This document shows, one piece after another, positions 7,552 to 16,430 of a stretch of DNA of 64,000 nt (positions within the stretch are counted from its first letter, which is position 1; each line of letters begins with the position of its first letter). The notes beneath the pieces were generated by a model, which saw nothing but the letters and a program-made list of their open reading frames with translations, had not been told where the DNA came from and did no database searches. This stretch comes from Clostridium fungisolvens. GTDB taxonomy: Bacteria > Bacillota > Clostridia > Clostridiales > Clostridiaceae. The translations under genes and the position numbers were made by a program. Where the stretch lies: the NCBI RefSeq assembly GCF_014193895.1, contig NZ_BLZR01000001.1, positions 4,402,001 to 4,466,000 on the forward strand. Reading direction: 5' to 3'.

Positions 7552-9783
7552 TTAAGCTGAGCAGCTCTCACAATCACTTACTGTTAGGGATTTGGACCTA
7601 ACATAATATATACTCTTAACACCTGATTTACAAGCATCTATATAAAGGTTCATTATCTGTCTCATGGTGTAATTAGTTGTTATATAAAGATTAAAGGACT
7701 GTCCCTGATCAATATGTCTTTGTCTTACTCCATTAAGCTTAACACACCATGCCTGATCGATATTATACGCTGAATTGTAGTACCAATAGTTATCTTCTGA
7801 AAGATTTGGTGCTATCTTTGGGGTTATACTACCCTTTTTCTCTTCCATCCAGAATCTAGACATAACCGGATCTATTCCCTCTGATGTTCCCGCAATAGTC
7901 GCAGTTGATCCGTTTGGTGCTACAGCTAGTAAATATCCATTTCTCATGCCATGCTTCTTTATATCTTCTGATAATTCTACCCATTCTTGTGATTCATAAT
8001 TTCTAATTCTAAAGTAATCACCAGTTTCCCAATCAGAACCTTCAAAGTGTGGATATGTTCCTTTTTCTTTAGCTATGTTCATTGAAGCCTTTACTGCATA
8101 ATAATTTATCTTTTCATAAACCTTATCAGCAAACTCTATATGATAATCACTAGTCCAGGACACCTTATTGTTCGCAAGCATATGATGATAGCCGCTTGTT
8201 CCTAGCCCTATAGCTCTATATTTTTTGTTTGTAATCTCAGCAAAAGGAACTGAATAGTAGTTTAAGTCTATAACATTATCCATAGCTCTTATTTGAGTTT
8301 CTACAATGTATTCAAGCTCTTCATCATTAGTAACATCAACATTTCCTAACACTACTGAAGATAAATTACAAACAACAAAATCACCTGCCTTAGTCCTCTC
8401 AATTACTATTTTATCTCCATTAACATCTGTTATTTCTTCCTGAAGGATATCCATAGCACTCATATTTTGCATTATTTCAGTACACAGGTTAGATGAATAT
8501 ATCATTCCTTTATGCTTGTTTGGATTCATCATATTAGCAGCATCTCTATAAAATGCAAATGGAGTTCCTGTTTCTGCTGCACTCTTTATTATAAGTCTGA
8601 CAATATCTTTTATAGACATTATCTTCTTTTCAATTCTTTCATCATTGACACAGTCCCAATATCTCTCCTCCCAGGCCTCGCCATAGAAGTCTTCTAGAGA
8701 ATATCCTTTTACTGTTCGTATTTCATGCGGACACATTAAATACCAATTAGTATCTATCTTTTCTTCTGCTAGTTTCCAAAATAAATTTGGGTAGCATATA
8801 CCAGGAAACACATCATGAGCCTTTTTTCTGTCATCTCCATTATTAGTCTTTAGTTGTAAAAATTCAGGTAAATCTTTATGCCACGCATCTAGCCAAATAG
8901 AGACACTCCCATTTCTAACACCAAGTTGATCAACAGCTATGGCTGTATCATTATAAAGCTTCACCCAAGGTATAACCCCTCCTGAAGCACCTTTAAACCC
9001 TCTTATTGCCGAGCCTAGAGCTCTTACCTTACCAAAGTATATTCCCATTCCTCCACCAAATTTTGATACCTCTGCAAAGTTATCTAGGGATTTATATATA
9101 CCTTTCAAACTATCCTCTACTGTATCGATAAAGCAAGAACTTAATTGATAAAATGGCTTTCTGGCATTTGACATTGTTGGAGTAGCCATTGTTGCTTTTA
9201 ATGAACTAAGTACATCATAAAATCTTTTAGCCCAATAAACTCTTTTATCATCTTTTTCTGGTATTGCTAAATGCATAGCTATTCCCATAAACATCTGCTG
9301 TGGTAATTCAAGTGGCTTTCTGTTGAAGTCTTGAATTAGATACCTTTTAGCAAGCAAACTTATACCACTGTATGTAAATAAAAGGTCTCTCTTTTGATCC
9401 ATATATTTTTCTAATTCGTCTATGTTTTCTCTTGAGTAGTTTTCTAAAATATATTTTCCATAAAGCCCTTTTTCAGTAAGTTCAGAAACAAAATCATAAA
9501 AGTTTTTATAAGGATCTGAATCTTTATCAATTCCTCTGTTAGCTCTTACTTCATCATATAGTCTTACTATATATAACTTAGCTGCTCCATTAAGCCATTT
9601 TGGTTCATCTTCAGTCGTAAGTTCTAGGCAAACTTGTATTGCTGAATTTATCATATCGTTATAACTCATGTTTTCTCTTATTATACGTTCTAATGAATCT
9701 ACAAGTTTTTTATTTGAATATACCTCTTTATCCCCATTAATAGCACTTAGCGCTATATCACACAATTCCGATAGATTTTTCAT
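7552..9783 (-). CDS. nrdA: Class I ribonucleotide reductase, alpha (catalytic) subunit
   Basis: The catalytic subunit reduces ribonucleoside diphosphates. Visible residues are C217 (SSCF) and C472 (VVCNLSS), the redox pair; C434 in NLCTEIM, the thiyl radical site with its Asn and Glu neighbours; and a C-terminal CESC pair that relays electrons from thioredoxin. The length is 743 residues. The first 130 residues are helical and I see no convincing ATP-cone motif, so activity-site regulation may be absent. GGGAGGAG precedes the ATG. Two NrdR boxes overlap the upstream region. No nrdH, nrdI or nrdE-type genes are nearby, which points to the NrdAB (Ia-like) branch. Confidence 0.95.
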   Translation of the reverse strand: MKNLSELCDIALSAINGDKEVYSNKKLVDSLERIIRENMSYNDMINSAIQVCLELTTEDEPKWLNGAAKLYIVRLYDEVRANRGIDKDSDPYKNFYDFVSELTEKGLYGKYILENYSRENIDELEKYMDQKRDLLFTYSGISLLAKRYLIQDFNRKPLELPQQMFMGIAMHLAIPEKDDKRVYWAKRFYDVLSSLKATMATPTMSNARKPFYQLSSCFIDTVEDSLKGIYKSLDNFAEVSKFGGGMGIYFGKVRALGSAIRGFKGASGGVIPWVKLYNDTAIAVDQLGVRNGSVSIWLDAWHKDLPEFLQLKTNNGDDRKKAHDVFPGICYPNLFWKLAEEKIDTNWYLMCPHEIRTVKGYSLEDFYGEAWEERYWDCVNDERIEKKIMSIKDIVRLIIKSAAETGTPFAFYRDAANMMNPNKHKGMIYSSNLCTEIMQNMSAMDILQEEITDVNGDKIVIERTKAGDFVVCNLSSVVLGNVDVTNDEELEYIVETQIRAMDNVIDLNYYSVPFAEITNKKYRAIGLGTSGYHHMLANNKVSWTSDYHIEFADKVYEKINYYAVKASMNIAKEKGTYPHFEGSDWETGDYFRIRNYESQEWVELSEDIKKHGMRNGYLLAVAPNGSTATIAGTSEGIDPVMSRFWMEEKKGSITPKIAPNLSEDNYWYYNSAYNIDQAWCVKLNGVRQRHIDQGQSFNLYITTNYTMRQIMNLYIDACKSGVKSIYYVRSKSLTVSDCESCSA

Positions 9784-9796
9784 AGCATTTCTCCTC

Positions 9797-9853
9797 CCAC
9801 AATATATAGTATGTTTATTAACATTCTATTCTCAATAACACAATATATTGTCT
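9797..9853 (-). promoter_or_regulatory. Tandem NrdR boxes upstream of nrdA
   Basis: Two near-palindromes match the NrdR consensus ACACWATATATWGTGT. CCACAATATATAGTAT (9797-9812) matches 14 of 16 and ACACAATATATTGTCT (9838-9853) matches 15 of 16. Their starts are 41 bases apart, about four helical turns. NrdR is the dATP-sensing repressor of ribonucleotide reductase operons; its gene is not in this window. Confidence 0.8.
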
Positions 9854-9925
9854 TATATATTATAATAACCAAATAATTAATTTGTAAAATTGCTTTTCTC
9901 CCAAAATAGCTAAAATAATATACCT

Positions 9926-10072
9926 TTATTGTATACATTTCATTTTTTCTTCTTTTTCCTTACTAAACCATTTTTGCATATCTAACTTTTCGAAAAAATT
10001 TTCCCAATATAATCCATAAATAACCCTATAGTCTTTGCCTTGTCTTTCATAGCTACAAAACTGGATTATTCC
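9926..10072 (-). other. Open frame without a start codon, possible gene remnant
   Basis: A 48-codon minus-strand frame runs from just after a TAA (10073-10075) to a TAA at 9926. Its translation looks protein-like, with YRVIYGLYWENFFEKL followed by a charged Lys/Glu tail, but it has no ATG, GTG or TTG that would serve. It lies between the ArsC-like gene terminator and the nrdA promoter. It may be the tail of a decayed gene or chance. I do not recognise the family. Apart from this frame and the NrdR boxes, 9784-10085 shows nothing. Confidence 0.25.
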
Positions 10073-10084
10073 TTATCATATATA

Positions 10085-10121
10085 ATGAAAAAGTTGTTGA
10101 AGCGACCTACTTCAACAACTT
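10085..10121 (-). terminator. Terminator of the ArsC/Spx-like gene
   Basis: A 12-bp perfect stem, AAGTTGTTGAAG with CTTCAACAACTT, encloses a 7-base loop and is followed on the minus strand by TTTTTC. Confidence 0.9.
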
Positions 10122-10129
10122 AATTAAGG

Positions 10130-10486
10130 TTATTTTATTTGATGTTCCCACTGATCTTCTTTAAATCCAATTAAAACTACATCGTCTTTTAACAATATCG
10201 GCCTTTTCACAAGCATTCCATCTGAAGCTAAAATCTCAATAAGCTCTTCGTTTGATGCTGTCTTTACTTTATCTTTAAGATTAAGTTCCTTATAGAGTCT
10301 CCCACTAGTATTAAAAAACTTACTTACCGGTAATCCACTCTTTTCTATCCATAGGCTTAATTCTTCCTTTTTAGGATTATCTTCATTAATAATTCTTTCA
10401 CTGAACTCTATATTATTATCTTGAAGCCACTTTTTGGCTTTTCTACATGTACTACACTTTGGATATTGTATAAATGTAACTGGCAT
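10130..10486 (-). CDS. ArsC/Spx/MgsR family thioredoxin-fold protein
   Basis: The 118-residue product has the ArsC fold: a beta strand, CSTC at C11-C14, and the RPILLKDD segment near residue 94 that is typical of the family (cis-Pro loop). The CxxC pair is characteristic of Spx and MgsR regulators and of YffB-type proteins, whereas classical glutaredoxin-dependent ArsC has a single Cys. It may therefore be a redox-sensing RNA polymerase partner or a reductase. No arsenic genes (arsB, arsR) are adjacent. It is monocistronic with its own terminator. The family is firm; the function is not. Confidence 0.85.
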   Translation of the reverse strand: MPVTFIQYPKCSTCRKAKKWLQDNNIEFSERIINEDNPKKEELSLWIEKSGLPVSKFFNTSGRLYKELNLKDKVKTASNEELIEILASDGMLVKRPILLKDDVVLIGFKEDQWEHQIK

Positions 10487-10600
10487 CTTAATTTCCTCCT
10501 AATAAATATATCTGTTTTCCGTTGGCATTTGTTTATAAACTATATTAAAATAACCTAATAAAAAAGTAAAGATACTTATCCACTGTTTACTATACATCTT

Positions 10601-10657
10601 AAAATTCTCTTAAGTTTTACTGTTAATAGAGAATTTTTTGGAATTTAATGGTACAAT
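10601..10657 (+). promoter_or_regulatory. Extended -10 promoter candidate and hairpin before the ABC exporter
   Basis: TGGTACAAT (10649-10657) is an extended -10 motif about 135 bases before the ABC gene. The -35 position is weak (GAGAAT). It sits in the right arm of a hairpin formed by AAAATTCTC (10601-10609) and GAGAATTTT (10629-10637). Nothing else is apparent in 10487-10791. Confidence 0.4.
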
Positions 10658-10791
10658 GTATACGTGTTCTTATATCTACAGATGTACTAATTCAATATTA
10701 TGTCATATTTAATAAGCATCACTTAGGATAATTCATTTAAATATGAGATTTTATTCTAAAGTATTAAGTCATTATTTCAAGGAGGAATAGT

Positions 10792-11490
10792 ATGTTAGAA
10801 GTGATAAACTTAACAAAAAAATATAATAAGCTAGAAGCGGCTAAGAATATAAACTTTACGATAAATAAAGGGGAAATAGCAGTATTAGTTGGACCTAATG
10901 GCGCCGGTAAGTCCACTACCTTAAAATCAATTGCCGGCTTATTAAAATATGAAGGTGAAATAAAAATATGTGGTAAAGTTAACAAGTCAGTTGAAGGCAA
11001 ACGCCTTTTTGGATATGTTCCTGAACTACCATCTCTCTATCCCCTACTAACTGTTGAAGAACATATTCATTTCATGGCTAAAGCTTATGGAATAAGAAAT
11101 TACGATGCAAAGGCTGAAGAATTGCTTAGAACCTTTGATATGTTTGATAAAAAAGAAAAGCTTGCCCAAGAATTGTCCAAGGGTATGCAACAAAAGGTAA
11201 GCATAATTTGTGCTTTAATCACAAATCCTTCTGTAATACTGTTCGATGAACCTATGATTGGTTTAGATCCAAAAGCTATAAAAGAATTAAAGAATTTAAT
11301 CTCCCACCTTAGGAATGATGGAGTATCAATTCTAATAAGTACTCATCTGCTTGATAGCATGGAAGAGTTATGGGATAGAATACTGATAATGAAAGATGGA
11401 GAAATAGTAATATCCAAGAGTAAAAGTGAACTTAATGAATCTAATGAATCTCTAGAAGATATCTTCTTTGAATTCACGGAGAAAAAATAA
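10792..11490 (+). CDS. ABC transporter ATP-binding protein
   Basis: The 232-residue ABC ATPase has Walker A GPNGAGKST (about 34-42), Q-loop region, signature LSKGMQQK (about 130), Walker B VILFDEP (about 149-155) and the switch histidine in STHLLD (about 183). The single-domain form and the FGYVPELPSLYPLLTVEEH segment resemble CcmA/BcrA-type exporter ATPases. AAGGAGG lies 7 bases before the ATG. It is followed at once by a gene for a polytopic membrane protein starting 2 bases after its stop, so the two form a translationally coupled export system. The substrate is unknown. Confidence 0.93.
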   Translation: MLEVINLTKKYNKLEAAKNINFTINKGEIAVLVGPNGAGKSTTLKSIAGLLKYEGEIKICGKVNKSVEGKRLFGYVPELPSLYPLLTVEEHIHFMAKAYGIRNYDAKAEELLRTFDMFDKKEKLAQELSKGMQQKVSIICALITNPSVILFDEPMIGLDPKAIKELKNLISHLRNDGVSILISTHLLDSMEELWDRILIMKDGEIVISKSKSELNESNESLEDIFFEFTEKK

Positions 11491-11491
11491 T

Positions 11492-13069
11492 ATGTCTCCT
11501 CTTTTATATATATTAAGAAGAAGCCTTATTAATAATATAAAGCTTATAAAAAGAAAACCTTCAAAATTAATACCAATTTTATTTTATGCACTTTTACTTG
11601 GTTATTGCGTTGTTGCACCTTTTATATCAAAGAATTCAAATATGAAAAACACTCCGTCTGCTTACTTTATAGGAATATCAACTCTAGTTACTATAATATT
11701 TATGATTACTACAGTATATTTTGGAGCTCAGAAAAGAAATTCATCATTTCTTATGAGTGATGTGAATTTTGCTTTTACTTCTCCGTTGAGTCCACAAAAT
11801 ATACTTATGTATGGATTCATTAAAGAGATACAAACTACTTTTATTACATCTTTATTTATCTTATTTCAAATACCAAATTTAATTAATTGGTTTAGATTTG
11901 CCCCTTTAGGTGTAATAGTATTACTATTGACATATATAATATTTTTCATAATCTTATCATTTACTTCAGTATTGATCTATAGTATATGCTCTAAAAGAAC
12001 TTATTTGAAAAATATATTACAAATAGTAGCAGAAGTTTTTGCTGTTGTTTTAGTACTTTACACAGCTTATAACGGCTATAATCACAGAAATAACTTATTA
12101 GTATATCTTACATCAATGTATAGTAATCATAACTTAGACTATATTCCTGTAATCGGCTGGGTCAAAGCTATTATAGGTCAATGCTTCACTGGTTTAAACT
12201 ATTCATTATTTATTTATTTAGGTTTATTACTATCAGTACTAATTGTGATTGTATTGATACTTTATAATCTGAACTTAGATTTCTATGAAGATGTATTAGA
12301 TAAATCTGAATTAAACGAAACTATGAAAAATATAAAAACTAAGCAAATAAAATCTGCAGATTTTATGCTTGAGGGTAAGAGAAAAAGGAAAACCAGAAAA
12401 GTCACTTATAAATACGATAGTATGTTTGGAGAAGCTATCTTCAGAAAGCATTTATTAGAATATAGAAAGACAGGTTTTGGCCTTGTTAATATGTATACAG
12501 GTGCCTTACTTCTAGGCGCAATAGGATATGGATTATTCTTTCCTATAAAGGATATAACTATATTCCTATACTTCACTATATATATGGGTTGCATATCTAA
12601 CTTTGCTTCTAAGTTTAACTTCGAGATCGTAAAACCCTATATATTTTTAATACCAGATAATGATGATAAAAAAATATTCTGGGCCACATTATCTTCAGTA
12701 TTAAAATACGTCTCAGATGGCGCTATAGTCTTCTTAACCTTAGCAATAATAATAAAAGCTAATCCGCTTGATGCAATACTTTGCATGCTTGTATATATAT
12801 CATTTGGATTTGTATTCACTTACGGAGCAGTACTTAATTTAAGATTATTTGGTGGTATAAATTCCGATGCAATTAAAGGCCTTTTAATGTTTTTCTCGAT
12901 AATACTTTATGTTCTTCCTGGCATAATAGGCGCTGCTATCATTGCAAATGAATTATCATTTTTAGGTCATTATGCAATATACTTTGCATTTCTTATCTGG
13001 AACTTGTTTGCATCAGTAGTTATACTCCAATTATCAAAGGGAATTCTGAATCATATAGAATTAGATTAA
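11492..13069 (+). CDS. ABC exporter membrane subunit (ABC-2-like)
   Basis: The 525-residue integral membrane protein has about 12 hydrophobic segments, some in pairs (for example around 25-45, 60-80, 125-165, 175-195, 235-255 and, after a charged cytosolic stretch at 270-320, again from about 335 to 520). It resembles the putative ABC exporter family seen in clostridia and bacilli. The ATG at 11492 is chosen over an upstream in-frame codon because GGAG lies just before it and it starts next to the ATPase stop. The partner is the ATPase at 10792. The transcript ends at the strong hairpin at 13255. The substrate is unknown. Confidence 0.85.
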   Translation: MSPLLYILRRSLINNIKLIKRKPSKLIPILFYALLLGYCVVAPFISKNSNMKNTPSAYFIGISTLVTIIFMITTVYFGAQKRNSSFLMSDVNFAFTSPLSPQNILMYGFIKEIQTTFITSLFILFQIPNLINWFRFAPLGVIVLLLTYIIFFIILSFTSVLIYSICSKRTYLKNILQIVAEVFAVVLVLYTAYNGYNHRNNLLVYLTSMYSNHNLDYIPVIGWVKAIIGQCFTGLNYSLFIYLGLLLSVLIVIVLILYNLNLDFYEDVLDKSELNETMKNIKTKQIKSADFMLEGKRKRKTRKVTYKYDSMFGEAIFRKHLLEYRKTGFGLVNMYTGALLLGAIGYGLFFPIKDITIFLYFTIYMGCISNFASKFNFEIVKPYIFLIPDNDDKKIFWATLSSVLKYVSDGAIVFLTLAIIIKANPLDAILCMLVYISFGFVFTYGAVLNLRLFGGINSDAIKGLLMFFSIILYVLPGIIGAAIIANELSFLGHYAIYFAFLIWNLFASVVILQLSKGILNHIELD

Positions 13070-13198
13070 ATTATATATATTACTTTCTAAATATTAGTAT
13101 TGTATGGTTATATATTTAAAAATGAATACTTATTTTATGATTATATCGTCTCGTAATAAATTTTATACTTTTAAATTCTCTCACCAGAACCTATGAGA

Positions 13199-13241
13199 GT
13201 TTTAAAAATAGACTTCGGATCGAAGTGATACATCTTTAATA
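13199..13241 (+). repeat. Dispersed short repeat, copy 1
   Basis: This 43-base element matches 17328-17371 at about 33 of 41 positions. The shared core is GGATYGAAGTG. This copy carries the perfect dyad ACTTCGGATCGAAGT apart from its central base. It lies downstream of the ABC exporter. It may be the remnant of a mobile element. Confidence 0.45.
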
Positions 13242-13251
13242 GTATTCAAAA

Positions 13252-13300
13252 TAAAAATACAGGCTATAAATTTTCATAATTTATAGCCTGTATTTTTTAT
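13252..13300. terminator. Bidirectional terminator between the ABC exporter and galE
   Basis: A 17-bp perfect stem (AATACAGGCTATAAATT and its complement) with a short loop has A-rich and T-rich flanks on both sides. It serves the two convergent genes. Confidence 0.93.
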
Positions 13301-13331
13301 TATCTTTATATTAAGCGCCATCTTGTACACA

Positions 13332-14339
13332 TTAGTATTTGATTATGGTTTCTCTTATATCTCCCCATTTTAATGCATCAGCAATGCCTTGTTCTATAGA
13401 CATTTGTGCTTGCCATCCAAGTAACTTTTTAGCTCTATCAGCGTTGGCATAAGCTCCTGGTACATCTCCAGGTCTAGGCATCGCTTCTTCTTTATTTATT
13501 TCTTTACCATACACGTTCTCGAAGGCTTTAACTAGTTCCTTTACTGTAACCCCATTGCCACTTCCAAGATTTATAACTAGATAGTTATCTTTAGCAGTTG
13601 AGTCCTTAAAAGCCTCTTCAAATCTTTCAACAGCTTTAACATGTGCAAGTGCAAGATCCCAAACATGAACAAAATCTCTAATTCCTGATCCATCTCTTGT
13701 ATCCCAATTAACACCTGTTATTTTAAATACAGGATCATTTCCAAGGGCAACATCAACTAACTTTCCTAATACATGACTCGGAAATTGAACATGTACCCCT
13801 GAACGCATTTTAGGATCTGCTCCTATTGGATTAAAGTATCTTAACGCTATACCCTTCATCCCATATGCCGAGCAGAAGTCTTTTAGTATCATTTCCATCA
13901 TATATTTTGTCCTAGCATATGGACTTCTTGCATTAAGTGATGCTTCTTCGGTAACCATGAAGTTCGGCACATCATCATATATTGATGCTGATGAGCTAAA
14001 CACTACATTTTTACAGCCTAATCTATTTAATGTATGAAATAATTCTAATGATTTACCTACATTTTCTCTATAATATTCATAAGGACTTTCTACAGATTCA
14101 GGAACAACAATTAATGCTGCACAATGTATTGTATACTGAATACCTGGATGCTCAGAGAATATCTTCTCTAAGAGATCTTTATCAGCTATATCTCCTTGAT
14201 AAAATATCTTTCCTTTTGTAAATTCTTTTCTTCCTGTTACTAATGAGTCTAATATTATGGGTTCATGTCCATTATCAATAAGTGCAGAGCATATTGTACT
14301 ACCTATGTATCCTGCTCCACCTGTCACTAATACTTTCAT
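13332..14339 (-). CDS. galE: UDP-glucose 4-epimerase
   Basis: It interconverts UDP-glucose and UDP-galactose using bound NAD. The 335-residue extended SDR protein has the nucleotide-binding TGGAGYIGS (7-15), DSL after beta 2, the catalytic SSSAS serine (about 120) and the YARTK Tyr/Lys pair (about 145-149), and the ALRYFNPIGA segment diagnostic of GalE. PRPGDVPGAYAN near residue 290 matches the sugar-binding C-terminus. AGGGGA precedes the ATG. It stands alone, with no galK or galT, so a role in cell-surface polysaccharide precursors is as likely as galactose catabolism. Confidence 0.93.
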   Translation of the reverse strand: MKVLVTGGAGYIGSTICSALIDNGHEPIILDSLVTGRKEFTKGKIFYQGDIADKDLLEKIFSEHPGIQYTIHCAALIVVPESVESPYEYYRENVGKSLELFHTLNRLGCKNVVFSSSASIYDDVPNFMVTEEASLNARSPYARTKYMMEMILKDFCSAYGMKGIALRYFNPIGADPKMRSGVHVQFPSHVLGKLVDVALGNDPVFKITGVNWDTRDGSGIRDFVHVWDLALAHVKAVERFEEAFKDSTAKDNYLVINLGSGNGVTVKELVKAFENVYGKEINKEEAMPRPGDVPGAYANADRAKKLLGWQAQMSIEQGIADALKWGDIRETIIKY

Positions 14340-14485
14340 AAATTATCCCCTCCTACATATTCTATTTTAATTTATTACTATATTGTAGTGCATTACAATA
14401 ATGTTACAAACTGCTATGCACATAATCTCTTTTGTAAATTAATTTTGAATCAATTTCCAAAATGTACATATTACTCTAAACTTCT

Positions 14486-14644
14486 TTACTTTGATTTAAT
14501 AGTTTGATTTTCAATAGTAACTTTACTATCAGTATGCTTACTATTTGTAATTCCTTCTTTTATGAAAATCCCTATACTAAGAAATACTAATATTATTAGT
14601 AATATAATTTTAGTTTTCATACTTCCAGGAAGCTTAATTCTCAT
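14486..14644 (-). CDS. Small membrane-anchored protein (52 residues), unknown function
   Basis: The frame starts at an ATG (14644) preceded by AGAGGA with a good spacer. The product has a basic N-terminus (MRIKLPGSMKTK), one hydrophobic segment at about 13-28 (Ile/Leu/Val-rich), then a 24-residue hydrophilic tail with several Lys, Thr and Asn. This suggests an N-in, C-out membrane anchor. It lies 146 bases upstream of galE in the same direction and could be co-transcribed. I do not recognise a family. The clean RBS and membrane topology support a real gene; no homology evidence is available here. Confidence 0.5.
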   Translation of the reverse strand: MRIKLPGSMKTKIILLIILVFLSIGIFIKEGITNSKHTDSKVTIENQTIKSK

Positions 14645-14950
14645 TTTATATTCCTCTATTCAACTAAATATTTTTAATTACTCAATCTATATTCTATATC
14701 ACAGTATAAATATTGTCTATTAATGCATAAATTAATCATAATTAATTTATTTAAATTTACGTATACATTAATACATAATATTGTATACTAGGCTTTATAA
14801 GGAATAATGAAGAATTTATAGCATTTTTTATTAAACCATGAATAAAAACTTGTAATTTGCTTTTAGGGGTTATTCTCCTTTTTACATAATACTGTTATTC
14901 TTATATAATTTTCATGTAAAACATTTATCTTTTAGTGAGAGGATTTCAAA
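14645..14950. other. AT-rich intergenic region upstream of yitT
   Basis: These 306 bases separate two divergent genes. Apart from an RBS for the right-hand gene (GAGAGGA) and some AT-rich near-palindromes around 14760-14790, I see no gene, riboswitch or convincing promoter. Confidence 0.5.
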
Positions 14951-15808
14951 ATGGACTACATAAGAACTCGAAAATCTTACATACTTGATATTTTAATAAT
15001 AGTAACAGGCTGCTTTATATCATCCTTGGGTATAAACATATTTTTAACCCATGCAAAGCTTCTTAGTGGTGGAGCTACTGGCGTAGCGCTAATCATTCAA
15101 TATTTAAAAGGCTTTAAAGCAGGTTTTTCTGTATTCTTAATAAACTTACCTTTATTTATAATTAGTTATATTAAGCTAGATAAAAAATTTACAATGTATT
15201 CTGCATTAGGAATGGTATCTTTATCTGTATCACTTATAATTACCTCTCCTTTTTCTAGAATTATAGTGCTTGATGATATTCTACTTTATTGTATATATGG
15301 TGGGGTATTATGCGGAATTGGATATGGATTAGTATTTTCAAGAAACGGCTCCACTGGAGGCACAGATATAATTACAATGCTAATCAGAAAAAAATATTCA
15401 AATTTTAATATAGGAAAATTAGGTTTTACACTTAACTTAGTCATAGTTGCTGTAGGTGCTTTCTTCTTCGGTATTCCTAAAGCATTATATACTCTAATCT
15501 CTATGTTCATTCAAAGTTATGTATTAGATGTTATGGTAAGAGGCTTATCAAGAAAAAACTTGCTTCTTATACTTACTGAAAGAGAAGAAGACGTAATAAA
15601 TTATATAATTAACGATTTACACAGAGGAGTCACATCGTTATTCGCTGAAGGTGAATACACTCATGATAAAAAGAAAATGCTTTATTGTATTGTGACCACA
15701 AGACAGATGATAGAACTAAAAAATACAATTCATTTAGTAGATCCTAAGGCTTTCCTAACGATAATCGATATATCAGAAGTTAGAGGAAAAGGATTTAAAA
15801 ACATATAG
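14951..15808 (+). CDS. YitT family membrane protein (DUF2179 C-terminal domain)
   Basis: The 285-residue protein has five or six membrane spans in the first 200 residues, including the family motif LLSGGATGVALII (about 38-50) and the glycine-rich repeat SRNGSTGGTDIITM near residue 132. A soluble C-terminal domain (about 205-285, with RGVTSLFAEGEYT and KKMLYCIVTTRQ) matches the DUF2179 regulatory-like domain found in YitT/YqfU/YpjC proteins. The substrate is not established. It sits at the plasma membrane. GAGAGGA lies upstream of the ATG. It is monocistronic and ends at the shared terminator at 15813. Confidence 0.9.
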   Translation: MDYIRTRKSYILDILIIVTGCFISSLGINIFLTHAKLLSGGATGVALIIQYLKGFKAGFSVFLINLPLFIISYIKLDKKFTMYSALGMVSLSVSLIITSPFSRIIVLDDILLYCIYGGVLCGIGYGLVFSRNGSTGGTDIITMLIRKKYSNFNIGKLGFTLNLVIVAVGAFFFGIPKALYTLISMFIQSYVLDVMVRGLSRKNLLLILTEREEDVINYIINDLHRGVTSLFAEGEYTHDKKKMLYCIVTTRQMIELKNTIHLVDPKAFLTIIDISEVRGKGFKNI

Positions 15809-15812
15809 CTAA

Positions 15813-15855
15813 TAAAGGGAATTTCTATAATCAAATGATATAGAAATTCCCTTTA
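15813..15855. terminator. Bidirectional terminator between yitT and the fumarase genes
   Basis: AAAGGGAATTTCTATA pairs perfectly with its complement across a 9-base loop and has flanking A/T runs. Confidence 0.93.
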
Positions 15856-15860
15856 TCTAT

Positions 15861-16418
15861 TTACTTAATACTATCTAAATAATTCTTTTGTCCAATTTCA
15901 TATAAATTATTACCTTCACTATCTATTATAACAACAACAGGTAAATCCTCTACTTCCAATCTCCTTATAGCCTCTGCTCCAAGTTCCTCATACGCAACTA
16001 TTTCATTTTTCTTTATGCATTTAGAAATGAGAGCACCTGCGCCTCCGATAGCACCAAAATATACAGCTTTATTCTTTATTATACTCTCAACCACTTCATT
16101 ATTTCTTAGCCCCTTACCTATCATACCTTTAAGTCCTAAGTTTAACAGCTGCGAAGTATACGAATCCATTCTATAGCTAGTTGTCGGACCAGCAGACCCT
16201 ATTATCTCGCCTGGCTTAGCTGGAGTTGGCCCTACATAATAAATAACTGAATCTTTAACATCAATAGGCAATTCTTTATTATTTTCTATTAATTCAATAA
16301 GCTTTTTATGTGCAGCATCTCTTGCAGCATATATAGTACCACTTATAAGTACTGTATCTCCAACCTTTAGCTCTAAGACCTTATCGTCAGTTAATGGCAT
16401 GATTATCTTCTTTTCCAA
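15861..16418 (-). CDS. fumB: Class I fumarate hydratase, beta subunit
   Basis: The C-terminal half of the iron-sulfur fumarase, TtdB-like, interconverts fumarate and malate together with the alpha subunit. The 185-residue protein has the swivelling-domain signatures GDTVLISGTIYAARDAAH (about 21-38), YYVGPTPAKPGE, GSAGPTTSYRMD and GAIGGAGAL. It starts 12 bases after the alpha gene stop, so the two are translated together. L(+)-tartrate dehydratase is the family alternative; neighbouring aspA, which makes fumarate, favours fumarase. AGGAGG precedes the ATG. Confidence 0.92.
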   Translation of the reverse strand: MEKKIIMPLTDDKVLELKVGDTVLISGTIYAARDAAHKKLIELIENNKELPIDVKDSVIYYVGPTPAKPGEIIGSAGPTTSYRMDSYTSQLLNLGLKGMIGKGLRNNEVVESIIKNKAVYFGAIGGAGALISKCIKKNEIVAYEELGAEAIRRLEVEDLPVVVIIDSEGNNLYEIGQKNYLDSIK

Positions 16419-16430
16419 TTAATCTTCCTC

